DNA from: JACVRW01 sp963803245 | Lineage (GTDB): Bacteria > Actinomycetota > Thermoleophilia > Solirubrobacterales > Thermoleophilaceae | Assembly: GCA_963803245.1 (NCBI GenBank) | Contig: CAWDLI010000015.1 | Span: forward strand, 124,001-188,000 | Direction of reading: 5' to 3' | Length of the DNA stretch: 64,000 nt | Shown here: piece by piece, positions 35,692-45,909 of the stretch | How the letters are laid out: each line of letters opens with the position of its first letter | How positions within the stretch are numbered: the first letter of the stretch is position 1 | Program-made: the position numbers and the translations under genes | The notes under the pieces: generated by a model | What the model saw: only the letters and a program-made list of their open reading frames with translations | The model's database searches: none | What the model was told of the DNA's origin: nothing

Positions 35692-37631
35692 ATGTCGGTA
35701 GGACGATTGCGTCGAGCGCGGCTCGCCGCGGCCGCCGCGGCGGTTCTGGTCGTCGCATCGGGAGCGGTTGCGAGCGGATCGGGCGCGGCGAGCCGGCCGT
35801 ACGAGAACGCCGACCTTCCCGTCCGCGTGCGGGTCGCCGACCTCCTGTCGCGCATGACCCTCGAGGAGAAGGTCGGGCAGATGACGCAGACGGAACGCGG
35901 CTCGGTCTACGACGACGCGACTCCGGTCACGACCTGGAAGGTCGGAAGCGTGCTGTCCGGCGGCGGCTCCGTGCCGACCCCCAACACGCCGCGGGCGTGG
36001 GCCGACATGGTCGACCGCTTCCAGCGAGCCGCGCTGGCCACGCGCCTGCGCATACCGATCATCTACGGGATCGACTCGGTGCACGGCGACGGCAACATGC
36101 TCGGCGCGACCGTCTTTCCCCACAACATCGGACTGGGCGCCACGCGCGACCCGGAGCTGGCGCGGAAGGCCGCGCACGTGACGGCGGAGGAGACGCGCGC
36201 AAGCGGTCCGCAGTGGACGTTCGCGCCCTGCATCTGCGTGGCGCTCGACGATCGCTGGGGACGGACCTACGAGAGCTTCGGCGAGGACGCGCGGCTCGTG
36301 GCGAGGTTCGGGAAGGCGATCGACGGGTTCCAGGGACCACCCGGCCACCTGTCTGATCGCGACCGCGTGCTCGCGACGGCGAAGCACTACGCCGGCGACG
36401 GTGACGCCGACTACGGCACCAGCACCAACGCGGCCGGGTTCACCATCGATCAGGGCATCGCGGTGACGAGCCGCAGGGCCTTCTGGCGCAACTCGCTCGC
36501 GCCGTACGTGCCCGCGGTGCGCCGGCACCACGTGGGCAGCGTGATGCCGTCCTACTCGAGCGTGGACTGGACCGAGGACGGAGTGGGCAACCCGATCAGG
36601 ATGCACGCCAACCGGGACCTGATCTCCGGCCTTCTGAAGGGCAGGCTCGGGTTCCGCGGCTTCGTGATCAGCGACTGGGAGGGCATTCACCACCTCCCCG
36701 GCGACTGGCCGACCCAGGTCCGCACCGCCGTGAACGCCGGAATCGACATGTTCATGGAGCCGAGCCAGTATCAGAGCTTTGCGACCACGCTGATCGCCGA
36801 GGTGAACGCCGGCCGGGTGTCGATGAGCCGCATCGACGACGCCGTCCGCCGGATCCTGAGGAAGAAGTTCGAGCTCGGCCTGTTCGAGCATCCGTTCACC
36901 GACCGGTCCAAGATCGGGGACATCGGGTCGCGCTCGCACCGCGCTCTCGCCCGCCGAGCGGTGGCCAAGTCACAGGTGCTCCTGAAGAACCGCCGGAAGA
37001 CACTGCCGCTACGGGCTGGGAACCACCTGTACGTCGCCGGCTCGAACGCGGACAGCATCGGAAACCAGGCGGGTGGCTGGACGCTCAGCTGGCAGGGCGC
37101 CTCGACGCACGAGATTCCCGGCACGACGATCCTCGACGGGATTGCGCGCGGCCGCGCGCGACGGGCACGTAACCCACAGCCCCGACGCCTCGGCGCCGGT
37201 GCCGGAGGGCTCCACAGGTGTCGTGGTCGTGGGAGAGACGCCCTACGCCGAGGGTTACGGCGATGTTGGCGGTCCGCAGTGGTCGGACGACGGCGTGCCG
37301 CGCCCGGTGAAGGACATGCGGCTGTCCGCCGCCGACAAGCTTGCGGTCGACCGGGTCTGCGCCGCCGCCGCGAGGTGCGTCGTGATCGTGGTCTCGGGCC
37401 GTCCGCTGGTGATCGAGCGCGCACAGCTCGAGCGAGATCGACGGTCTCGTGGCGGCCTGGCTGCCGGGCAGCGAGGGCGCGGGAGTGGCCGACACGCTCT
37501 TCGGCCGCCGGCCGTTCACCGGCAAGCTGCCGGTCACCTGGCCGCGGACGCTCGCGCAGGAGCCGATCAACGTGGGCGACCGCGACTACGACCCCCTCTA
37601 TCCGTTCGGCTGGGGGCTGCGGACGCGATAG
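35692..37631 (+). pseudogene. Secreted GH3 beta-glucosidase, two frameshifts
   Basis: A glycoside hydrolase family 3 enzyme, probably an exported beta-glucosidase or glucan exo-hydrolase. A signal peptide (about 6-33) precedes the TIM barrel (NADLPVRVRVADLLSRMTLE onward), with nucleophile Asp in GFVISDWEGIHH (about 327) and the KHYAGDG substrate loop. The second, alpha/beta-sandwich domain starts in frame (VLLKNRRKTLPL). Extra bases near 37150 and near 37430 then break it, and it resumes as GVVVVGETPYAEG and WLPGSEGAGVADTLFG to the stop. Removing two bases gives exactly 645 residues. It may be a functional gene with sequence errors rather than a true pseudogene. GGAG lies before the ATG. Confidence 0.8.
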
Positions 37632-37650
37632 CCCGCAAGCCCGGGCGCCG

Positions 37651-40600
37651 TCAGAGGATGATCGTGATCGTGAACGTCTGGGGCGGGCTGGTGTTCACCC
37701 CGCCATTGGCGACGCCGCCGGTGTCGACCGCTCGCACCGTCACGGTCGCGGAGCCGAGGGCGAGCAGCGCGGGCGTGTAGGACAGGGTGCCGTCGGGCTG
37801 AATCTGCGGCTGGCCGCTGAACAGCCCGTTGTTGTTATTGGTGACGTTGAAGGTCACCGACTGGCCGCTCTCGCTCGCCGGGCCTGGCGAGATCCCGGTC
37901 GCCCAGCCGCCGATGGACCGTCCGCCGAGACTGAGGAGCGAGACCTGGTCGCCGCCGGCGCTGAAGCTGGGTGCGTCGTTGACCTCGATAACCGTGATCG
38001 TGAAGGTCTGCGGGGGACTGGTGTCGATGCCGCCGAACGCCGTTCCGCCGTCGTCCACGGCCCGCACCGTCACGGTGGCCGTTCCGCTCGCGTTCGCCGC
38101 CGGGGTGTAGCTGAGGGTGCCGCCCGGCTGGACCTGCGGCTGTGCGCTGAAGAGCGCCGGGCTGCTGTTCGAGACGCTGAACGTGACGGCCTGGGCGCTC
38201 TCGCTCGCCGGTCCGGGCGAGATCCCCGTCGCCCAGCCGGCCACCGTCTGAGCGCCCGAATCCTCGAGCACGGACTGATCCGCGCCCGCCGTGAAGCTCG
38301 GCGCGTTGTTCACCGCCGTCACCTCGATCGTGAACGTCTGCGGGGCGCTCGTGTCCGTGCCGCCGCCGGACGTTCCTCCGTCGTCGACGGCCCGCACGGT
38401 GACCGTGGCGAGCCCGGTGGCGCCCGCGGCGGGCGTGTACGTGAGCGTCCCGTTGGGCTGTATTTGCGGCGGGGCGCTGAACAGCGCGGCGTTGTCGTTG
38501 CTGACGCTGAACGTGACCGACTGGCCGCCCTCCCGGGGTCCGGCGGAGATGCCGGTGGCCCAGCCGCCGACGACGTGGGGGCCGCTGTCGATCAGGACCA
38601 GCTGGCCGGCGCCGGCCGTGAATGCGGGCACGTCGTTGACGGCGGTGACCGTGATCGTGAAGGTCTGGGGCGCGCTGGTGTCGCTGCCGCCCAGCGCGGT
38701 GCCGCCGTCGTCGAGAGCGCGGACCGTGACCGTCGCGACCCCGCTCGCGTTCGCCGCGGGGGTGTAGGTCAGGGTCCCGTTCGGCTGCACCTGCGGCTGC
38801 GCGCTGAACAGGCCCGTGTTGTCGTTGCTCGCGCTGAACGTGACGGCCTGCCCGCCCTCACGGCCGGCGGGCGAGATGTCGGTCGCCCAGCCGCGACGGT
38901 GCCGGCCCCGGCGTCCTCGAGCACGGACTGGTCCGGCCCCGCCGTGAAGCTCGGCGCGCTGTTGACCGCGGTGACGGTGACCGTGAACGTCTGAGCGGGG
39001 CTGGTGTCGGCCCCGCCGAACGTGCCGCCGTCGTCGACGGCCCCACGCGTGACCGTCGCCAGCCCGCTCGCGCCCGCGCCGGGGTGTAGGTCAAGCGCCG
39101 TTCGGCTGCACCTGCGGCTGCGCGCTGAAGAGCCCCGGGTTGTCGCTGTCGGCGCGAACGTGACGGCCTGGCCTGCCTCGCTGAGCGGCCCGGGCGAGAT
39201 GCCGGTGGCCCAGCCCCCCACCGTCTGCGCGCCGGCATCCTCGAGCACGGAACTGCCCGCCCCCGCGGCGAAGCTCGGCAGGTCGTTGACGGCGATGACC
39301 GTGATCGTGAAGGTCTGGGGCGCGCTGGTGTCGCTGCCGCCCAGCGCGGTGCCGCCGTCGTCCAGGGCCCGGACCGTGACCGTCGCGACCCCGCTCGCGT
39401 TCGCCGCCGCGGCGTAGGCCAGGGCGCCGTCCGGCTGGATGCGGGGCTGTGTGCTGAACAGGCCCGGGTTGTCGTTCGTCACCGCGAAGGAGACGGACTG
39501 CCCGCCCTCGTCGGCGGGACCGCTCGTCACACCGGTCGCCCAGTCCGCCACGGTATGCGCGCCCGTGTCCTCCAGCACGTCCTCGTCGGGTCCCGCGACG
39601 AAGCCCGGCGGGTCGTTGGCCGGAGTGACCGCGATCGTGAAGGTCTGCGGCGGGCTGGTGTCGGTGCCGCCGTTCTCCGTGCCGCCGTTGTCGACGGCGC
39701 GCAGCGTGACCGTGGCGACCCCGCTGGCGTTCGCCGCGGCCCTGTAGGTCAGCGTCCCGTCCGGGCGCACCTGCGGCTGCGTGCCGAACAGGCCCGGGGC
39801 GTCGTTGGCCACGTGGAACGCGATCGACTGGCCGCTCTCGCTCTCCGGTCCCGGCGAGATGTCCGTGGCCCAGCCCGCCGCGGTCCGGGCTCCCGCGTCC
39901 TCCCGCACGACCAGGTCGGGCCCGCCGGTGAACGCGGGCGGGTCGTTTACGGTCATGGTCTCCACGGGGGGAACGGGCGGGCCGGTGACCGGGTCGCCCC
40001 CGCGGCGGGGAGGGACCGGTGCCGCGTCGGCCGGCGTTTGCCCGGCGGACGGGGTGTCCTCCGCGGCGGGCGGCGTCCCGCTCGCGCGCGGGTCCCGGTC
40101 GCGTCTCACCATGCGCGCCCGCGCGGGCGCGGGCGTGTGGTCGAGCCTGGTGGCGGGCGTCCGGGCGTTCGCCACGGCCGCCTTCGGCACCGCCTCCGGC
40201 TCCGTGCTCCCGGAGCCCACCAGCCCGGTCGCCACCGCGACCACGGCGACCGCGCTCCAGATGGAGCCGGCCGTGGATGCAAGCGGCAGGCGCCCGAGCA
40301 CCGGTGTGTGAGCCAGCCAGGAGAGCGGGCCCATGACGAGCCGCATCCGTCCCAGCGATACGTTCAGGAATGCGCGCACCACGCGCGGATCGAACTGGGT
40401 GCCGGCACAGCGGGCGATCTCCTCACGGCCCGCGGTCGCGGCGCCGGCCGCCTTGTACGACCGCGCGGAGGTGATCACGTCGAAGACATCCGCGATCGCC
40501 ACGATCCGCCCCGCCAGCGGGATCTCGTCCCCGGCGACGCCGCGCGGATAACCCTCGCCGTCCCAGCGTTCGTGGTGGTACCCGACCGCGTTGGACCAGC

Positions 40601-41294
40601 CGCCGAGCCAGGCGCCCATCGGTCCGACGAGCCGCTCGCCGAGGAGCGGGTGCCGCTTCAGCTGCTCCCACTCCGCCTCGGTCGGGCGTCCCGGCTTGCG
40701 GAGGATCTCGCCCGACACGTCGAGCTTCCCGATGTCGTGCAGCAGCGCGGCCCAGTTGAGCAGGTCGAGCTCAGCCGGGTCGAGGCGCATCTCCTCGCCG
40801 ATCATCACGGCGTAGGCACGGACCCTCTCGGAGTGCCCGCGCGTGAGCTTGTCGTGCTCGCTCAGGGCGGCCACGAGGGTCAGCAGGCGCTCGGCGGACT
40901 CGTTCGGCGTGTCGGCGTCGCGGGCGTCGCGCACCAGCTGGAGGCGGTCCTCGAGACGACGGACCTTCCCCGCCTGGAGCGCCGCCCGAAAGCGCGAGGG
41001 AGCCGCGTCCGGGAAGACGAGCGACAGGCGCAGCAGCGCGGCGAGCGGAAGCAGCCGCCGCCCCGCGCGGTCGGCCACGAGGAGCACGACGCTGCCCGCC
41101 GCGCTGAGGGCCAGCCACCACAGGACGTATATCCCCACCGACGCGTCATGGGGTGCCGGGAACCACTGGCTTGCGAACCACACGAAGCCGACCGAGGCCA
41201 GCAACGGCACGACCGTCAGGACGACGCGCATGAGCGTCGCCGCCCACGGCCGGGAAGTCCAGGCCGCCGGCTGCGCTTCCTGGGAACCGGGCAT
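37651..41294 (-). CDS. HD-GYP receptor with seven extracytoplasmic Ig-like repeats, frameshifted
   Basis: Two membrane helices (about 20-43, 55-73) are followed by a cytoplasmic HD-GYP domain (about 135-310) with HD in LLHDIGKLD (186-187) and HHERWDGEGYP (240-250), the cyclic-di-GMP phosphodiesterase signature. A third helix (about 342-360) leads outside to a Pro/Thr linker (about 365-448) and seven tandem repeats of about 110 residues, each opening NDxPxF and carrying GWATxISPGP and TVTVRAxDDGG. The repeats resemble cadherin/tandem-95-type Ig modules. Four single-base deletions at 38890-39150 (three in repeat 3, one in repeat 4) break the frame; correcting them gives exactly 1215 residues. 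The placement suggests an adhesin-like sensor that sets c-di-GMP level. Confidence 0.82.
37655..39949 (-). repeat. Seven coding tandem repeats of about 325-330 bp
   Basis: Seven successive units encode the Ig-like modules of the HD-GYP receptor, starting near 39949, 39613, 39283, 38963, 38637, 38313 and 37985 (minus strand). Two non-adjacent units are almost identical in DNA: 38647-38757 and 39297-39407 differ at only a few positions, 650 bp apart. This points to recent duplication or gene conversion and makes assembly collapse possible. Confidence 0.8.
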
Positions 41295-41323
41295 CCCGGT
41301 TTTATCGGTGGATCAGGGCGATT

Positions 41324-42199
41324 TCATGACCGAATCGCCGTGGCGGAGCTCACCGGCCCCTGTGCCGTCCAGACGCCGGTGTCCGCCGCGGCCCGTGCGT
41401 ACCGCGTGAAGTCGCGCGCATCCCGGCCGAGGGCCCGCTGGACGCCGTCCGTGGTGTCGGCATTGCGACCGTCCACGACCTCGCTGAACAGATACGTGAG
41501 GAGGTCGATCACCTCGGGCGGCACGCCGTGCGCGGCGAGTTCGGCCGCGTGCTCCTCGAGCGAGACCGGCACGTAGGTGATGTCGCGGCCCACTGTCGCG
41601 CCGATCTCCGCGGCCACCTCGGCGAAGGTCAGCGAGCGCGGGCCCGTGAGCTCGTAGAGCCGGCCCACGTGCCGGGTGTCGGTGAGCGCCGCCACCGCCA
41701 CGTCGGCGATGTCGTCGGCGTCGAGGAACGGCGTGGGCACGTCGCCGGCGGGGAGCCGGATCTCGCCGCTGAGCACGTGCTCGAGCATGTAGTCCTCGCT
41801 GAAGTTCTGCATGAACCAGGTCGAGCGCAGAATCGTCAGGTGGGCGCCGGTGTCGCGCACGGCGTGCTCCGCGCGCTCGGCCTCGGGCTCGCCGCGGCCC
41901 GAGAGCAGCGCCATCCGGGGCACCCCACTGCCCACGGCCAGATCGGCGAACGAGCGCACGGCCTCCGTCGCGCCCGGGACCGCGAGGTCCGGGTAGTAGC
42001 TGAGATAGACCGAGCCCACACCCTCGAGAGCCGGTGCCCAGGTGGCCGGAGCCTCCCAGTCGAACGGCGGCTCCCCGGAGCGCGAGCCGACCCGCACCGG
42101 CAGGCCGCGCGCCGTGAGCCGCTCCGACACCCGGCGGCCCGTCTTGCCGGTGCCGCCCAGCACCAGGACAGGCTTGGTCTCGTTCGTGTTGCTCGTCAT
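41324..42199 (-). CDS. NmrA-family NAD(P)-binding protein
   Basis: A 291-residue atypical short-chain dehydrogenase of the NmrA/SDR_a8 type. The Rossmann motif VLVLGGTGKTGRR sits at about 13, followed by VRVGSRSG for the cofactor ribose, a YLSYYPDLAVPG segment, and STWFMQNFSEDYM in place of the classical YxxxK site. Related proteins sense the NAD(P) redox ratio or reduce quinones. I prefer the ATG at 42199 because AAAGGA is six bases upstream; ATG 42205 overlaps that site. The next gene, a LuxR regulator, is upstream in the same direction. Confidence 0.85.
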   Translation of the reverse strand: MTSNTNETKPVLVLGGTGKTGRRVSERLTARGLPVRVGSRSGEPPFDWEAPATWAPALEGVGSVYLSYYPDLAVPGATEAVRSFADLAVGSGVPRMALLSGRGEPEAERAEHAVRDTGAHLTILRSTWFMQNFSEDYMLEHVLSGEIRLPAGDVPTPFLDADDIADVAVAALTDTRHVGRLYELTGPRSLTFAEVAAEIGATVGRDITYVPVSLEEHAAELAAHGVPPEVIDLLTYLFSEVVDGRNADTTDGVQRALGRDARDFTRYARAAADTGVWTAQGPVSSATAIRS

Positions 42200-42309
42200 G
42201 GTCATTCCTTTCCGGACAGCTCCGAATCGGGGTGTCAGCGAACGGAGCGACCGTAAGCGCGTGCCCCCGCCCCGGCGTCGGGGCGCTCCCTGATTCGGCT
42301 CCCTGATCT

Positions 42310-45156
42310 TCAGGCGGGGAGCTCGTCGGCCAGCGCACGGCCGAGCTCGCCGCGGCCGGCGATGTCGAGCTTTCGGTACACGCGGCCGAGATGGGTCTCG
42401 ACGGTCTTCCGTGTCACGAACAGCGCCTGCGCGATCTCCGGGTTGCTCCGCCCCTCCGCCGCGAACTCCGCGACGCGGCGCTCCGAGGCGGTCAGCTGCT
42501 CTATCCCGCTGGCATAGGGATCGCTCGACGCGCCGCCGGCCGCGCGCAGCTCGGTGCCCGCGCGCTCCACGAGCGCACGTGCGCCGCAGCGGTGGGCCAG
42601 ATCGAGCCCCTCCTGGAGCGGGTCGCGGGCCTCCGCGCGGTGGTTGGCGCGGCGCAGGCAGGCACCCAGGTCGGTCAGCGCGCGGGCGTGCTCGAGTCTC
42701 GCCGGCGACCCCTCGAGCACGCGGGCGGCCTCGCGGAGCCGCTCGACGGCCGGCTCTCCGCCCTCTACCAGCGCGCCGGCGCGCAGCGCGACGCCGGTTC
42801 CGCTCGCGGCTCCCCACCGCCGGGCCCGCTCGAGGTCCTCGGCCGCCATGGCGCGCGCAGCCTCGTCGTCGCCCAGGGCGAGCAATGCGAGCGCGGCGTG
42901 CGAGCGCCAGCGCGACGCGAGCGGGCTCGCACCTCCCCAGAGCTCGTCGTGGCGGCCGAAGGTGACCATGTCCTCGATCCCCTCTCGCGTTCGGCCCTGG
43001 GCCAGGCGCAGCAGGCCGCGCGCCTCGAGCAGGGCGTTGTTGGCCAGGCCCGGGGAGATCTCGTCGCCGAGGCCGCTGTCGCGCAGCGCCCGCTCGGCGG
43101 CCTCGACCTCGCCTCCCTCGATCAGGGATTCGATCAGGAGGGCGAGCGCGAACCTGGTGCCGAGGCGGATGTCATGGGCGGTGAGCAGCTCCAGCGCCGT
43201 CCGGGCGTCGGCCTCCGCGGGAGCCATGGCGCCGCGCCGCAACGAGACCCAACCCCGATGGACCAGCACGAACGCCTGCGCCGGGATCGAGGCCCGGGCC
43301 TCGGCGTCGGCGAGCATCTGCTCCAGGCACACCTCGGTGAGATCGAGCGCGTCCGTGGCGAGCAGGCCGATCACGAGCAGGTAGAGGGTCCCGGCCACGT
43401 CGAGCTCCTGCTCGTCCAGCAACCGCCGGCCCGCGAGTGCGCGCTCGATGTGCGCGACCGCTTCGGCGGCCGAGTCGCTGGCCCGCGCGCGCTCGAAGGC
43501 GAGGCTCGCCAGCACCAATCGCTCCCCCGGCGTTGCACCAGGGAGCTCGGCGTAGCGCTCGAGCCGCGTCGCGACCGGGGCGCGGGTCTCGAGGCTTCCC
43601 TGCTGGGCGTAGCCCGCGCGATCCGCCTCGAGCAGCAGTGTCAGCTCCCGGTTCTCGCCCTCCAGGGCCGCGATGGCCGACCCGATCGCCTCGACCGCGC
43701 GGTCCGCCGATCCCGACCAGGTGAGCGCGCCCCCGAGCAGGCGTACCGAAGCCGCCAGCAGCTCCGGTTCCCCGGTGAGCTCGGCGAGAGCGGTGAGCTG
43801 GTCGACCGCCGCCTCCGGCGTGCCGAGCCGGAGCTTCGCGGAGCTCAGCTCCAGCAGCACCTGGCTCCGAGACTCCGGCGGCGGCGGTTCCGCCAGGGCC
43901 CGGCTGAGCCACGCTACGGCGGCGGCCGGCGCTCCGCAGTCGAGGGAGTTCGCGGCCACGCGGCGCAGGAGCTCGACCCGCTCGGTGTCGCCGGCCGGCT
44001 CCGCGGCGGCGATCTGGGCCGCGATCCGCTCCTCGGAAGCCCCCCGCTCGATGAGGATCTCGGCCGCTCGGGCGTGCGCCTCCGCGCGTTCGTGGGAGCC
44101 GATGTCCGCGTACACGGCCTCCCGGACGATCGGGTGAGCGAACTCGAGGCCCTCGGCGCCCTTCTCCATCCCGACGGCCGCGAGCAGATCGGCGGCGCGG
44201 GCTGCCTCGTCCTCCGGAAGCTCGGCCAGACGAGCGGCCTCGGTGAGGCCGGCACCGTCACCGAGCACCGCTACGGCCCGGATCAGGGCGGTTGCCGCGG
44301 CCGGCCTCTCGGACAGGCGCAGAAGCACGGCCTCGGCCACGGCGGCGGGCCCGATTCCTCGCGCGCGCTCGGCCCCGCGTGCGTCGGGGGAGATCCTGCG
44401 CTCATTCACCTCCCGCAGCAGCGCCTCGAGATAGAACGGGTTGCCGCCGGTGGCCTCGCGGCACGCCGTGGCGAACTCGGGAGCCACGTCGGTGCCGACG
44501 CTGCGCTTGCACAGCGTCGCCGTCGCCCCGGTGCTCAGCGGGCGCGGCCGGACGACCGTGGTCTCGGCGGCGGCTGCCAGCCGGGCGAGATCGGCCGTCA
44601 TCTCGTCGCCGTCGCGGGTGGAGGCAAGCACCGCGAGCGGGAGACCGTCCAGCCGTGGCGCGAGGTAGTTGACGAAGCGCAGCGACTCGGCGTCGGACCA
44701 ATGGATGTCGTCGATCGCCAGGGCAACCGGGCGCTCGTCGGCGATGTTGTTCACCAGCCAGTAGAGCCCGTGGAGCATCGAGAACGCGCGATCGGCGGAG
44801 GGAAGCGCCGGCGGATCGCCGGTCAGCGCGAACAGCGGCTTCGAGAGCGCCGCGGCGCCGTCGAACAGCCGGTCCCGCTCCTCCTCCGACACCCTCGCGA
44901 CGGCGGGCTCGAGGAGCTGCCGGACCGAGCCGTACGCGAAGTCGCGCTCGAGCTCGGTGGCTCGCGCCCGCAGGCACGCGAACCCCGCCTCCCCCGCGGC
45001 CTCCACCGCGGCCCTCAGCAGGCTCGTCTTGCCTAGCCCGGCGGAGCCTTGGATCAGGACCACCTGGCCGTGTCCCTCCTCCGCCGCCGCCAGAGCATCG
45101 CGGAGCTCACGGATCTCGCCCTCGCGCTCGAGCAGTGTTGTCGCACTCCTGGCCAC
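42310..45156 (-). CDS. LuxR-family ATPase transcriptional regulator (LAL/MalT-like)
   Basis: A 948-residue regulator. An N-terminal AAA/STAND ATPase has Walker A GSAGLGKTSL (about 37) and Walker B ALAIDDIHW. A long alpha-helical tetratricopeptide-like middle follows, and the C-terminal LuxR helix-turn-helix ends the protein (ERRVAEFAAEGRSNPEIAQ and TVETHLGRVYRKL, about 885-940). Such large ATP-binding LuxR proteins activate pathway genes on binding an inducer. It is divergent from an ECF sigma gene across 126 bp holding a perfect 18-bp palindrome. The NmrA reductase lies 110 bp downstream in the same direction and may be a target. Confidence 0.9.
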   Translation of the reverse strand: MARSATTLLEREGEIRELRDALAAAEEGHGQVVLIQGSAGLGKTSLLRAAVEAAGEAGFACLRARATELERDFAYGSVRQLLEPAVARVSEEERDRLFDGAAALSKPLFALTGDPPALPSADRAFSMLHGLYWLVNNIADERPVALAIDDIHWSDAESLRFVNYLAPRLDGLPLAVLASTRDGDEMTADLARLAAAAETTVVRPRPLSTGATATLCKRSVGTDVAPEFATACREATGGNPFYLEALLREVNERRISPDARGAERARGIGPAAVAEAVLLRLSERPAAATALIRAVAVLGDGAGLTEAARLAELPEDEAARAADLLAAVGMEKGAEGLEFAHPIVREAVYADIGSHERAEAHARAAEILIERGASEERIAAQIAAAEPAGDTERVELLRRVAANSLDCGAPAAAVAWLSRALAEPPPPESRSQVLLELSSAKLRLGTPEAAVDQLTALAELTGEPELLAASVRLLGGALTWSGSADRAVEAIGSAIAALEGENRELTLLLEADRAGYAQQGSLETRAPVATRLERYAELPGATPGERLVLASLAFERARASDSAAEAVAHIERALAGRRLLDEQELDVAGTLYLLVIGLLATDALDLTEVCLEQMLADAEARASIPAQAFVLVHRGWVSLRRGAMAPAEADARTALELLTAHDIRLGTRFALALLIESLIEGGEVEAAERALRDSGLGDEISPGLANNALLEARGLLRLAQGRTREGIEDMVTFGRHDELWGGASPLASRWRSHAALALLALGDDEAARAMAAEDLERARRWGAASGTGVALRAGALVEGGEPAVERLREAARVLEGSPARLEHARALTDLGACLRRANHRAEARDPLQEGLDLAHRCGARALVERAGTELRAAGGASSDPYASGIEQLTASERRVAEFAAEGRSNPEIAQALFVTRKTVETHLGRVYRKLDIAGRGELGRALADELPA

Positions 45157-45228
45157 GGCAGTCCAAGCCTCGGATCGGGCGAGTCACCATATCGGGGGAC
45201 ATCGCGCCGCCGAAGATCAGGGAAGCTG

Positions 45229-45246
45229 ATCGGGGAGCTCCCCGAT
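45229..45246. promoter_or_regulatory. Perfect 18-bp palindrome between luxR-type and ECF sigma genes
   Basis: ATCGGGGAGCTCCCCGAT is fully symmetrical. It lies 36 bp before the sigma ATG, where the -35 region of the likely TAGCTT promoter (45268-45273) would be. A related half-site ATCGGGGGA sits at about 45191. It is a plausible operator for the LuxR-type or another dimeric regulator. Confidence 0.55.
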
Positions 45247-45282
45247 GCGCACGCCCCGAAGCGGCCGTAGCTTCGGCTGACG

Positions 45283-45909
45283 ATGACCGACGTCGCGTTC
45301 TCCGAGCTGGCCGATCCCTACCGGCGCGAGCTGCAGGCGCATTGCCGCCGGATGCTCGGGTCGGTCGAGGATTCCGAGGATCTGGTGCAGGAGACGTTCC
45401 TGCGTGCCTGGCGCAGCCGCGCCACCTACCAGGGCAGATCCTCGTTCCGGGCATGGCTCTACCGGATCGCGACGAACGTGTGCCTCGACGCGATCAAGCG
45501 GCGGCGGCATCCGCTGGCGCCCGCGCCCTGGGACCACGCGCTCGAGGAGCCGGCGGCGGACGAGGCCGGCCCGGAGGCCGAGGCGTTCGCGAACGAGACG
45601 TTCGAGCTCGCGTTCCTCGCGGCGATCCGCCACCTGACGCCGAGGCAGCGGTCGGTGCTGATGCTGCGTGGCGTGGCCGGCCTGTCGGCAAGAGACTCCG
45701 CGGCGCTGCTCGACTCCAGCGTGGCGGCCGTGAACAGCAACCTCCAGCGCGCGCGCCGGACCCTGCAGGACCGCCTCCCCCAGCAGCGGCTCGAGTGGAC
45801 GCGCGGCTCTGAGGCCAGCGACGAGGAGCGCGCCCTGCTCCAGGGCTACCTGGACGCGATCGAGCACGCTGACGCCGACGCGTTCGTGGCGATGGTGACG
45901 CGTGGTTAG
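45283..45909 (+). CDS. ECF sigma-70 family RNA polymerase sigma factor (SigG/SigJ-like, short C-terminus)
   Basis: A 208-residue sigma factor. Region 2 is DPYRRELQAHCRRMLGSVED and AEDLVQETF-like SEDLVQETFLRAWRSR. Region 4 is LTPRQRSVLMLRGVAGLSARDSAALLDSSVAAVNSNLQRAR. The following DEERALLQGYLDAIEHADADAFVAMV is the first helix of the SnoaL-like domain that larger sigma factors of this branch (TIGR02960-type) carry, but the protein stops there. No anti-sigma gene is seen. The stop overlaps the cupin gene start by 8 bp. The promoter TAGCTT and the 18-bp palindrome lie just upstream. Confidence 0.87.
   Translation: MTDVAFSELADPYRRELQAHCRRMLGSVEDSEDLVQETFLRAWRSRATYQGRSSFRAWLYRIATNVCLDAIKRRRHPLAPAPWDHALEEPAADEAGPEAEAFANETFELAFLAAIRHLTPRQRSVLMLRGVAGLSARDSAALLDSSVAAVNSNLQRARRTLQDRLPQQRLEWTRGSEASDEERALLQGYLDAIEHADADAFVAMVTRG

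Noticed and set aside
37655..39949. Regular spacing that might be a CRISPR array or satellite DNA
   Set aside because: The unit is about 330 bp, entirely coding and protein-conserved; there are no short identical repeats with unique spacers.
42391..45036. An 881-codon open frame on the plus strand opposite the LuxR-type regulator
   Set aside because: It is the mirror of the strongly G/C-biased third positions of the real gene, has low-complexity Arg/Gly/Ala composition and shows no family motif.
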